Assembly (NCBI GenBank): GCA_016292545.1
Contig: JAEDIG010000007.1
Location: forward strand, 1-42,160
DNA length: 42,160 nt
Reading direction: 5' to 3'
From: Bacteroidaceae bacterium
GTDB taxonomy: Bacteria; Bacteroidota; Bacteroidia; Bacteroidales; Bacteroidaceae
Shown here: positions 8,808-16,181 of the stretch, piece by piece
Position numbering within the stretch: the first letter of the stretch is position 1
How the letters are laid out: each line of letters begins with the position of its first letter
Notes under the pieces: generated by a model
What the model saw: only the letters and a program-made list of their open reading frames with translations
What the model was told of the DNA's origin: nothing
Databases searched by the model: none
Position numbers and translations under genes: made by a program

Positions 8808-8945
8808 AGCGCATTTTGTCTGTCACGTTCTTGTAACTCACTGAATCCGTGTATGACACATAATTCATCATGCACTCGGCTGTCCACAGGGCGTCTTTCA
8901 CGTTGCTCTTGTGGACGGGAGGCTGTTTGATGAAATAGGGGCTTA
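8808..8945 (-). pseudogene. Coding-like fragment of unknown gene
   Basis: On the minus strand this stretch translates without stops as a sensible peptide (SPYFIKQPPVHKSNVKDAL, later AECMMNYVSYTDSVSY) with strong C/G preference at third codon positions, as in true genes here. It has no credible start or end of its own: upstream it runs into the repeat copy and downstream into the end of the 7086-8807 gene. I read it as a leftover piece of a gene broken when the region was rearranged. I do not recognise the family. Confidence 0.35.
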
Positions 8946-9106
8946 TCATGAATGGCATCCTTGCTGATGCCAAGAGCCATTACCTCATCTACAAACGTCT
9001 TGTCAAGGAAAACTTTCCTCAGGAAGCCTGACCGCTGTATGGTGTGCTCGACAAACGATGACATGCACGTAAGCCCTTGGTGCGAGAGCGGATTTTTTGA
9101 GATACT
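8946..9106 (+). pseudogene. Long direct repeat, right copy: decayed 3' fragment of the 103-aa gene
   Basis: This matches 6687-6848. The copied frame begins at the codon for MNDILADAKSHYL but hits a TGA where the intact copy has a tryptophan codon (QEA-W becomes QEA-stop), and the first two thirds of the gene are missing. It is therefore a dead partial duplicate, older than a fresh duplication because substitutions are scattered along it. The match also covers the region past the original stop codon, so the duplication happened at DNA level and not through a processed or shuffled domain. Confidence 0.85.
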
Positions 9107-9188
9107 TTTCCTCCCCACGCAGTGTTCCAGGCAGACTGCAGCGTGAGGAGGACGAGAAAAATGTTATTCTACATTTATCTTGATGGCT

Positions 9189-9288
9189 TCATTGCCAATT
9201 TTAGCAATGACAATTACACCTTGCCTAGTGGCAAATGACAATGAACCGTTTTTCAGGTATTGGTCTTGGCTTAGCCTCTACCTGAAAA
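9189..9288. other. Cluster of three hairpins in a 433-bp gene-free stretch
   Basis: The stretch 9107-9539 holds no gene that I can support. Within it three inverted repeats follow one another: TCATTGC/GCAATGA (9189-9195 with 9204-9210), TTGCC/GGCAA (9221-9225 with 9230-9234) and a perfect 10-bp TTTTCAGGTA/TACCTGAAAA (9250-9259 with 9279-9288, 19-nt loop). They lie about 220 bp ahead of the mannan locus promoter. They could be a structured RNA, a terminator for the left region, or remnants of an element end. There is also a looser inverted repeat around 9110-9150 just past the decayed repeat copy. Confidence 0.45.
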
Positions 9289-9503
9289 TTGCACTTCTAT
9301 CTTGAACTTGGACAATAAAAATGTTAAAACATTAAAAAGTCAAAAACTCAACTTTCGAAAATTATGAATTACACTATTCCTTTTCAAAGAAAAGCCGCCT
9401 CGTATTGTGTATGTTAGTGACAGAGATGAGCTTTTTTTAGCAAATGATGAGCAAATAATGTAATTATTCATGTTTGGAATACTCTTTCTGCATCTTTTAT
9501 TCA

Positions 9504-9511
9504 TATCTTTG
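9504..9511 (+). promoter_or_regulatory. -7 box of the epimerase/AraC operon
   Basis: TATCTTTG, an exact TAnnTTTG match, lies 28 bp before the ATG at 9540. A TTTG at 9473-9476 is too far upstream (26 bp apart) to be a normal -33 element, so the promoter may depend on an activator, plausibly the AraC protein encoded downstream. Confidence 0.6.
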
Positions 9512-9539
9512 TAACATGAAATAAAGAAATCGCATAACT

Positions 9540-10793
9540 ATGCCTGCAAAGAGACACCTTTTTCTTTCAAATGAGACATTATTGCGCACTCTATGCCGTG
9601 AAGTCCACGAATGTCTTACACAAAACATCCTGCCGTTCTGGCTCGACAACATGCTCGACGCAAAGCGAGGCGGATGGTATGGGCAGATGACGGGAAAAGG
9701 CAGTGTGGAAAAGGAAGCTCCGCGAGGCGCCATTCTCTATGCCCGCCTGCTGTGGACGTTCAGCGCGGCATATCGCGTGCTCAAACACACAGAATACCTC
9801 AACGCCGCCACAATGACGAAAGACTATATCCTCGCACATTTCATGGACAAGGAATATGGCGGCACCTATTGGAGCGTGACAGCAGATGGACAACCGCTCG
9901 ACACTAAGAAACAATTCTATGCACAAGGCTTCATGCTTTATGGCTTCTCTGAATATGCGAGAGCAACAGGTAGCGAGGAGGCTTTGCAGGCTAGCGTCGA
10001 GCTCTTCAACATCATCGAGAACCACGCTTGGGACAACGAGTTCGGCGGCTACATAGAAGCTTGCAAGCGCGACTGGCAACCTATTGAAGACATGCGCCTC
10101 TCTGCCAAGGACGAGAACTTTCCTAAGAGTCAGAACACGCACTTGCACATCATCGAGCCTTACACAAACCTTCTGAAGGCAGGAATCGACAAGGCCGCTC
10201 CTGCCGTCAAACAGCTCATCTCGATCTTCACAGACCGTATCCTCAACCCAGAGTCGCACCACCTCGACTTGTTCTTCAGCATGGACTGGAAGCGGATGAG
10301 CACGACGGAAAGCTATGGGCACGACATCGAATGCTCCTGGCTACTGCACGAAGCGGCCCTCGTGCTTGGTCGTACAGATATATTAAATAAGGTAGAGCCT
10401 GTCGTTCGCGAGGTGGCAAAGGCAAGCGAGAAGGGATTGCAGCCCGATGGTTCCATGATTTATGAAGGCGAACCAGACGGCACGAACTTCGACCACGAAC
10501 GCCATTGGTGGGTGCAGGCCGAGGCTGTAGTGGGGTTCTTCAACCTCTATCAGCACTTCGGCGACGAGGTCGCGCTTGACAAAGCACTGCGATGCTGGCA
10601 ATACATCAAGGAGCACCTTATCGACCACACGCATGGCGAATGGTATTGGAGCATTCGCAACGATGGTAGCATTAACTTCAATGACGACCACGCCGGCTTC
10701 TGGAAATGCCCATACCACAACGGCCGCATGTGCCTGGAACTCATAGAGCGCATCGGAGCAATGTACGACGGGCAGGACAATTTTGAACTTTGA
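9540..10793 (+). CDS. ce: Cellobiose 2-epimerase (AGE family)
   Basis: A 417-residue cytoplasmic enzyme of the N-acylglucosamine 2-epimerase superfamily, with no signal peptide. Cellobiose 2-epimerases invert C2 of the reducing-end sugar; in mannan pathways they turn beta-1,4-mannobiose into mannosylglucose. The catalytic histidines fall where expected for the family: H261 in SYGHDIECSWLLHE and H393 in KCPYHNGRMC, plus H201/H203 in NTHLHIIEPYTNL; the aromatic ERHWWVQAEA (320-329) lines the active site. Length and motifs fit cellobiose epimerases better than GlcNAc or mannose isomerases, and linkage to GH26 and GH130 is the same gene set known from Bacteroides fragilis. The last residues (NFEL) and the stop are written by a short AT-rich repeat. 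It opens a two-gene operon with the AraC regulator 21 bp downstream. Confidence 0.93.
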   Translation: MPAKRHLFLSNETLLRTLCREVHECLTQNILPFWLDNMLDAKRGGWYGQMTGKGSVEKEAPRGAILYARLLWTFSAAYRVLKHTEYLNAATMTKDYILAHFMDKEYGGTYWSVTADGQPLDTKKQFYAQGFMLYGFSEYARATGSEEALQASVELFNIIENHAWDNEFGGYIEACKRDWQPIEDMRLSAKDENFPKSQNTHLHIIEPYTNLLKAGIDKAAPAVKQLISIFTDRILNPESHHLDLFFSMDWKRMSTTESYGHDIECSWLLHEAALVLGRTDILNKVEPVVREVAKASEKGLQPDGSMIYEGEPDGTNFDHERHWWVQAEAVVGFFNLYQHFGDEVALDKALRCWQYIKEHLIDHTHGEWYWSIRNDGSINFNDDHAGFWKCPYHNGRMCLELIERIGAMYDGQDNFEL

Positions 10794-10804
10794 ATTTTGA
10801 ATTG
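10779..10804 (+). repeat. Short AT-rich tandem repeat at the epimerase 3' end
   Basis: Roughly 9-bp units (AATTTTGAA, CTTTGAATTTTGAATTG) run through the end of the epimerase gene and its TGA stop. It belongs to the same style of low-complexity AT repeat seen at 11750-11806 and 20322-20356. Confidence 0.6.
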
Positions 10805-10814
10805 TTTAATCGTT

Positions 10815-11714
10815 ATGACTCAACAAGACTCCACTACAGCAACTGTGATGAGAGAAATCACACCGCTGTCCGACAGCGACTGCTTCTACTTGGCCGACCG
10901 CCACAAGTCATCGTTTGACTTCCCCATACACAACCATCCCGAGTTCGAGCTTAATTTCATCGCAGGTGCTGCGGGAGTGCGTCGAACGGTGGGGGATAAC
11001 TGTGAGACGATTGGGGAGTATGATCTGGTCCTCATTGCCAATCCCAATCTGGAACACGTATGGGAACAGGGGGAATGCCGTAGTAAGGACATCAGAGAGA
11101 TTACCATACAGTTCACCTCCGGCATACTGCCCGAGAGTCTGCTGGGTAAGAGTCAGTTCCATTCCATCCGTCAGATGCTGGAGCGTGCCCGCCTGGGCCT
11201 CGCTTTTTCGGGGCTCACCATTATGAGGATATATAGGAGATTGGACGAATTGACATGTCACGGGCACGGCTTCCATGCGGTGCTGAGCTTCCTTGAACTG
11301 CTTTACGACCTGTCATTGGCCGACGACAGCCGCACCCTGTCCAGCTCCTCGTTTGCACGCATCAAGGCAAGCAGTGAGAGCCGTCGCGTCAATAAAGTAC
11401 AGCAGTACATAGCGAGTCATTTCCGCGAAGAAGTGCGGCTTGAACAGATTGCAGAGTTGGTAGGGATGACACCTGTAGCCTTTTCCCGCTTCTTCCATCA
11501 GCGTACAGGCCGCACGTTGTCGGACTATATCATCGAGATTCGCCTGGGCTTTGCTTCACGAATGCTGATAGATACCACAATGACGGCTGCTGAAATATGT
11601 TATGACTCCGGCTTCAATACGCTCTCCAACTTCAATCGCCTGTTCCGCAAACACAAAGGATGTACCCCTACAGAGTTCCGTGAGAACTTCAACAAGAAGA
11701 AAATCATCATTTAG
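10815..11714 (+). CDS. AraC-family transcriptional regulator of the mannan locus
   Basis: A 299-residue regulator with an N-terminal cupin-type sensing domain (FPIHNHPEFELNFI, about 38-51) and a C-terminal double helix-turn-helix of the AraC type (about 195-295: QQYIASHFREEVRLEQIA, then GMTPVAFSRFFHQRTGRTLSDYI, then the signature GFNTLSNFNRLFRKHKGCTPTEF). I chose the ATG at 10815; a TTG at 10797 lies within a low-complexity repeat and is an unlikely start. Its place between the epimerase and the GH26 operon suggests it controls both, probably in response to mannobiose or a related sugar. That ligand is an inference. A stand-alone cupin AraC is a different regulatory logic from the hybrid two-component sensors common in Bacteroides polysaccharide loci. 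Confidence 0.92.
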   Translation: MTQQDSTTATVMREITPLSDSDCFYLADRHKSSFDFPIHNHPEFELNFIAGAAGVRRTVGDNCETIGEYDLVLIANPNLEHVWEQGECRSKDIREITIQFTSGILPESLLGKSQFHSIRQMLERARLGLAFSGLTIMRIYRRLDELTCHGHGFHAVLSFLELLYDLSLADDSRTLSSSSFARIKASSESRRVNKVQQYIASHFREEVRLEQIAELVGMTPVAFSRFFHQRTGRTLSDYIIEIRLGFASRMLIDTTMTAAEICYDSGFNTLSNFNRLFRKHKGCTPTEFRENFNKKKIII

Positions 11715-11749
11715 AAATTGGACTTCAGGACTTTTCAAGTGGACTCATC

Positions 11750-11806
11750 TTTTCAACTTTTAAACCCTTAAACTTTTAAACCTTTAAACTTTTCAACTTT
11801 TTTAAG
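11750..11806 (+). repeat. AT-rich tandem repeat between AraC and GH26
   Basis: About 57 bp of imperfect 9-11 bp units based on AACTTTTAAAC and CAACTTTT follow the AraC stop. This is a known style of intergenic repeat in Prevotella/Bacteroides genomes. The stretch 11715-11903 holds otherwise only the GH26 promoter. Confidence 0.7.
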
Positions 11807-11860
11807 GTGTCTGTGCCATCAATGGTTAAGAAAGAGTCAGTCAATCTCAACAATAGTACG

Positions 11861-11868
11861 TATCTTTG
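11861..11868 (+). promoter_or_regulatory. -7 box of the GH26/GH59/GH36/GH130/MFS operon
   Basis: TATCTTTG fits TAnnTTTG and lies 35 bp ahead of the ATG at 11904. No good -33 TTTG is present, again suggesting activator dependence. Downstream genes through 20944 are spaced by -17 to +19 bp, so this promoter probably drives all five. Confidence 0.6.
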
Positions 11869-11903
11869 CAGAGCATTTTTATTATTATAATCATCATAGA
11901 ACT

Positions 11904-13085
11904 ATGAGATGCCAAAGATTTATGCTTATACTGCTGATGCTGTTCTTTGTGGGTGGCATTTCAGCACAGGAACCCCGCCAGCTATCGGCAGAGGCAGAGG
12001 CGTTACTGCAGTGCCTGAAAGACATTGAAGGTGTGAAGACGCTCTCCGGCACGATGGCCAACGTCAACTGGAACATCAATGAAGCGAAGTGGGTCTATCA
12101 GCATACGGGCAAATGGCCGGCACTGAACTGCTTCGACTACATCCACCATCCTTTCTCGAAGAAAGGCGGATGGATAGACTACACGAACGTCACGGAAGTC
12201 TATAACTGGCACCGTAAGGGAGGTGTTGTGGCCATTATGTGGCATTGGAACGTACCAACGAACGACGGCAATGACTATACCTGTACCCCGGGGACAGAGG
12301 CGGGAGAGACGAGCTTCGACGTGCGAAAGATATTTGAGCCTGAGTCCGATGAATATAAGTTGATGATGAAGGACATCAGCACGATTATCTCATACCTGAA
12401 ACTGCTCAAGCAGCGCAAGATTCCCGTGTTGTGGCGTCCCCTGCACGAGGCGGGAGGCCAGTGGTTCTGGTGGGGCATGGATGCCGAGGCCTGCAATGAG
12501 CTGTGGCGGGTTATGTACCAACGCTTTCAAGATGCAGGACTCAACAACCTCATCTGGGTGTGGACTACAGCTGCTGCTTGGAATAAGCCCTACAGCGACG
12601 GCTACAAGTGGTATCCCGGCGACGAGTATGTGGATATCGTCAGCATCGATGTCTATAACAAAAGTAACGCCTCGACTATCTATCGCACCTGTTACAAATT
12701 TCTTAAGGATTCCTCTCCCGACAAGCTGGTGGCACTTACAGAGTGCGGCAGCGTGCCGACTATCAGCAAGCAGTGGCAAGCTGGCAGCAAATGGCTTTTC
12801 TTCGTTCCTTGGTACGATTACGACCGCACGAAAGACCCCAACAGCGAGGACTTCCAAAGTACCGACCACAGCAACTGTAATGCCGCTTGGTGGACGGAGG
12901 CTTTCTCCAACGACTATGTCCTCTCGCGCGAGGACTTCAAACAGGAGTTGCAGACAAGTATAAATGCTGTTCGGGCAGAGCAGACATTCGCGCCTTCTGG
13001 CAGCTATGACCTCTTAGGACGCCCATGGACGGAGGGCCGACGTGGAATCTTTATTAAGAATGGAAAGAAATATATAAGAAAATGA
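11904..13085 (+). CDS. GH26 endo-beta-1,4-mannanase, secreted
   Basis: A 393-residue retaining glycosidase with a signal peptide ending near ISAQ (21-22). GH26 landmarks are all present: TLSGTMANVNWN early in the barrel, ALNCFDYIHH, MWHWNVP (112-118), acid/base E182 in WRPLHEAGGQWFWW, and nucleophile E280 in VALTECG. The expected job is to cut beta-1,4-mannan to mannobiose, feeding the epimerase and GH130 steps. The last 25 or so residues (YDLLGRP, then RGIFIKNGKKYIRK) look like a degenerate copy of the C-terminal tails found on many secreted Prevotella proteins, related in style to type IX secretion tails; this is a suggestion only. The stop overlaps the start of the next gene (ATGA, 4 bp), so the two are translationally coupled. 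Confidence 0.93.
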   Translation: MRCQRFMLILLMLFFVGGISAQEPRQLSAEAEALLQCLKDIEGVKTLSGTMANVNWNINEAKWVYQHTGKWPALNCFDYIHHPFSKKGGWIDYTNVTEVYNWHRKGGVVAIMWHWNVPTNDGNDYTCTPGTEAGETSFDVRKIFEPESDEYKLMMKDISTIISYLKLLKQRKIPVLWRPLHEAGGQWFWWGMDAEACNELWRVMYQRFQDAGLNNLIWVWTTAAAWNKPYSDGYKWYPGDEYVDIVSIDVYNKSNASTIYRTCYKFLKDSSPDKLVALTECGSVPTISKQWQAGSKWLFFVPWYDYDRTKDPNSEDFQSTDHSNCNAAWWTEAFSNDYVLSREDFKQELQTSINAVRAEQTFAPSGSYDLLGRPWTEGRRGIFIKNGKKYIRK

Positions 13086-16000
13086 CAAGAAGATATCTAC
13101 TAATTGGAGCAGTATTGAGCCTCTTATTTGGTAGCGCTAAGGCACAGACCATTCAGTTGAGCAGCAACGCCAAAGGCAAGCAATTCGACGGCATTGGAGC
13201 TGTGAATGGTGGCGGTGCCACTTCTGTATTATTGAAGGATTATCCTGAACCTCAGCGCTCACAGATTATGGACATGGTCTATAAGCCTATGTTTGGGGCC
13301 AGCGTCAGCACAATCCTCGTCGAAGTGCCGGGTGACGGCAACAGTACGCAGGGTTCGATGCCCTCCCATAGCCACTATCAGGGCGACCACAACTACCTGC
13401 GTGGCTATATGTGGTGGGTGATGCAGGAGGCGAAACGGCGTAATCCGGCTCTTGCCCTTGACGCTACTTCGTGGAGTGCCCCTGCCTGGGTGGGCAATTA
13501 CTGGTCAGACAATATGGTGGATTACTACGTGGATTGGCTTCAGGGATTGCGTGAGGTGCACGGTCTGGAACTGGATGCTTTAGGCTGTCACAACGAGAAG
13601 GGATGGAACGCCGACTTCGCCAAGCATCTGCGTAGAGCCATGAATGAACGTGGTTTTCAAGACGTTAAACTACACGGCTTCGGTAACTGGGGCAATAAGA
13701 AGATGGACTTTCTCAAGCGGATGCAGGAGGACTCGGAACTTAGGGATGCGCTCGACGCCGTTTGTGCCCACACGTTCAGCGAAATACAACTTACCCCAGA
13801 GCAACGCAAGATGGCAGAAGATTTGGACAAGCCCATTTGGAATAGCGAAGACCACGTCTATCTGCCTGGTTTCGATTGCCTCATCAGCATTGTTCGTTGT
13901 TTCAACCAGAATTATATCGTCAGTGGTGCTACAAGGATTGTCAACTGGTACGACATCGGTGCCACCTATCCACTGGAGCCTTACAGCAAGGAGCCACCGA
14001 TGCTCATTGCGCAGGAGCCGTGGAGCGGGCACTACTACGTCCGCGAGGCGCTGTGGGGTTATGCTCACTACGGCCAGTTTACTCGTGTGGGCTGGCGATA
14101 CATCGACGATGGTTGTCTGAATCTGCCTGGTGGTGGCTCGATGGTGACGATGCGCGACCCACAGACGGGCGACTACAGCATCATTGCCGAGACGAAGGGG
14201 GCGAAGAAAGCACAGAAGATTAAGATAGAGGTGACCGACGGGCTTGCCGAGGGTAAGCTCTGCGTATGGTATAGCGACTCGCTGCAACAGTTTGTGCGCT
14301 TGAAGGACATCACTCCCAAGGGCCGTGGTTTCTCCATTACCTTGAAGCCCGATGCTGTCTATTCCCTCTCCACGGTGACGGGGCAGCAGAAAGGGAAGTT
14401 TGAAAATATTCCAGTATCCCAACCCTTCCCTATCCCATACGAGGATGACTTCGAGCAGTACGAGAATCCTTCCGAGTGGGGATATCTTCCCCATTATCTG
14501 GCAGATTTGATTGGATGCTATGAACTAGAGCCAGCACCCTCACGTGATGGCCTTTGCCTCCGTCAAGCCGTCGGTTCCCATACCCTCAGTTGGGCCCCGG
14601 AATGGCATCACTACACCATCCTGGGCGATGCAGATTGGCAGGACTACGAAATCAGTGCTGACGTATATCTTAATCCTGGCGACGAGGCCGGCGTGATGGG
14701 TCGTCTCTGCGACGTGGGTTCCGGTTATGGCATCTGGGCCAAGGGTTACTACCTGAAGATGGACGACCAGGGGAAGGTGACACTTATCCTTACCCGCGGA
14801 AAGCTCGACAAGAAAGAACTCATTGGCGACAAGGAACAGCAGGCCATCATCCTCGCCCGAAAGGACGTAGAGGTTGGCGGCGAATACACATTGGACGATA
14901 AAGAAGTAAGCGGCATAACGTCTCTGCAATGGCACAACCTCAGGCTTCGTTTCGAGGGCGACCGCATCTCGGGCTATGTCGATGGCATCGAGGTCGTGCA
15001 GGCCACTTCGGACCACTACGGCAAGGGCATGGCAGGCTTGATAGCTCCTTTGAAAGAGCTCCGCGTCTCTACTCCATATTTCGACAATCTGAAGATTACG
15101 CCTCTCGGTCGTACTCAGACCACGCAAACTGTTGTTCCCTCAATTCAGCCGCTCTACCCGACGAGTTCGCATGGCAGAGAGGGCTTGCTTCGGCGTCTGA
15201 AAGACCTCAGTACCCGTGGCATCATGTTCGGTCATCAGGACGACCCATTCTATGGCCTCGGCTGGCAGTGGGACCGCGGCTGCTCGGATGTGCTGGCCGT
15301 CTGTGGCGATTACCCCGCTGTCATGGGCTTCGAGCTTGGAGGTATTGAAATGGGCGATACCAAGAGTCTGGACAGCGTACCCTTCGCCCGAATCCGAGAA
15401 GAGTTGCTGGCACATGTGCGTCGCGGCGGTATTGCTACCATCTCTTGGCATCCGCGCAATCCACTAACGGGTGGGACAGCGTGGGACAACAAGGATGCCA
15501 ACACAGTTCGCAGCATCCTGCCAGGCGGTAGCCAGCATCAGAAGTTCCAAACGTGGATGCAGCGCCTCTCCAGTTTTCTCCGTTCGCTGAAGGATGAACA
15601 CGGCCAACCTGTACCCGTCATCTTCCGTCCTTGGCATGAGAACAGCGGTGGCTGGTTCTGGTGGGGCAAGGGCCTATGCACCGCCCAAGAATACAAGGCA
15701 CTATGGAATATGCTACAAGACAAACTTTTGGCTGATGGGCTGACAAATATCGCATGGAGCTGGAGTCCCAACTTCGGTATGAAAGACGATGATATGGATT
15801 CTTTCCCAGGCAATGACCGTGTGGACATCATCGGCCTTGATGCTTATCAGCAATCCGGTGACGAGAAAGCCTTCACGGGTACACTGGGCAAAGACCTTAC
15901 CATGCTCTGCGAATTTGCCAAGAAAACGGGTCGCCTCGTGGCCCTCACGGAATGTGGCTATCAGAATCTTCCCGACCCAACATGGTGGACGCATGTGCTA

Positions 16001-16177
16001 AAACCACAGCTTGAGAAATATCCTCTCAGTTACTTCCTTGTCTGGCGCAATTTCAACGAAAAACATTACTTTGCCCCTGCACCATCGACCAAGGACGCTC
16101 CCGACTTTCGCAAGATGGTCGAGGACAAGAGGATTCTCATGCTTAAAGACATTGAAACAACAAACATAAGCAAATAG
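13082..16177 (+). CDS. GH59 (galactocerebrosidase-like) - GH26 fusion protein, secreted
   Basis: A 1031-residue protein with signal peptide (1-21) and two complete glycosidase units. Residues about 22-675 align along their whole length with animal GALC: FDGIGAVNGGGATS (35-48), LKDYPEPQRSQI (51-62), acid/base E172 in CHNEKGWN, nucleophile E256 in IWNSEDH, LIAQEPWSGHYYV (308-320), then the beta-sandwich and the C-terminal lectin-like domain. Residues about 690-1020 are a full GH26: ISWHPRNP (787-794), acid/base E853 in IFRPWHENSGGWFWW, nucleophile E957 in LVALTECGY. Both active sites look intact. The expected pair of activities is exo-beta-galactosidase plus mannanase or mannobiohydrolase. Nothing suggests frameshift or chimeric assembly; the join lies in a short linker (TQTTQTVVPSIQP, 678-690). 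The catalytic assignments are firm, the galactosidase substrate is not known. Confidence 0.92.
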   Translation: MTRRYLLIGAVLSLLFGSAKAQTIQLSSNAKGKQFDGIGAVNGGGATSVLLKDYPEPQRSQIMDMVYKPMFGASVSTILVEVPGDGNSTQGSMPSHSHYQGDHNYLRGYMWWVMQEAKRRNPALALDATSWSAPAWVGNYWSDNMVDYYVDWLQGLREVHGLELDALGCHNEKGWNADFAKHLRRAMNERGFQDVKLHGFGNWGNKKMDFLKRMQEDSELRDALDAVCAHTFSEIQLTPEQRKMAEDLDKPIWNSEDHVYLPGFDCLISIVRCFNQNYIVSGATRIVNWYDIGATYPLEPYSKEPPMLIAQEPWSGHYYVREALWGYAHYGQFTRVGWRYIDDGCLNLPGGGSMVTMRDPQTGDYSIIAETKGAKKAQKIKIEVTDGLAEGKLCVWYSDSLQQFVRLKDITPKGRGFSITLKPDAVYSLSTVTGQQKGKFENIPVSQPFPIPYEDDFEQYENPSEWGYLPHYLADLIGCYELEPAPSRDGLCLRQAVGSHTLSWAPEWHHYTILGDADWQDYEISADVYLNPGDEAGVMGRLCDVGSGYGIWAKGYYLKMDDQGKVTLILTRGKLDKKELIGDKEQQAIILARKDVEVGGEYTLDDKEVSGITSLQWHNLRLRFEGDRISGYVDGIEVVQATSDHYGKGMAGLIAPLKELRVSTPYFDNLKITPLGRTQTTQTVVPSIQPLYPTSSHGREGLLRRLKDLSTRGIMFGHQDDPFYGLGWQWDRGCSDVLAVCGDYPAVMGFELGGIEMGDTKSLDSVPFARIREELLAHVRRGGIATISWHPRNPLTGGTAWDNKDANTVRSILPGGSQHQKFQTWMQRLSSFLRSLKDEHGQPVPVIFRPWHENSGGWFWWGKGLCTAQEYKALWNMLQDKLLADGLTNIAWSWSPNFGMKDDDMDSFPGNDRVDIIGLDAYQQSGDEKAFTGTLGKDLTMLCEFAKKTGRLVALTECGYQNLPDPTWWTHVLKPQLEKYPLSYFLVWRNFNEKHYFAPAPSTKDAPDFRKMVEDKRILMLKDIETTNISK

Positions 16178-16181
16178 CGAT

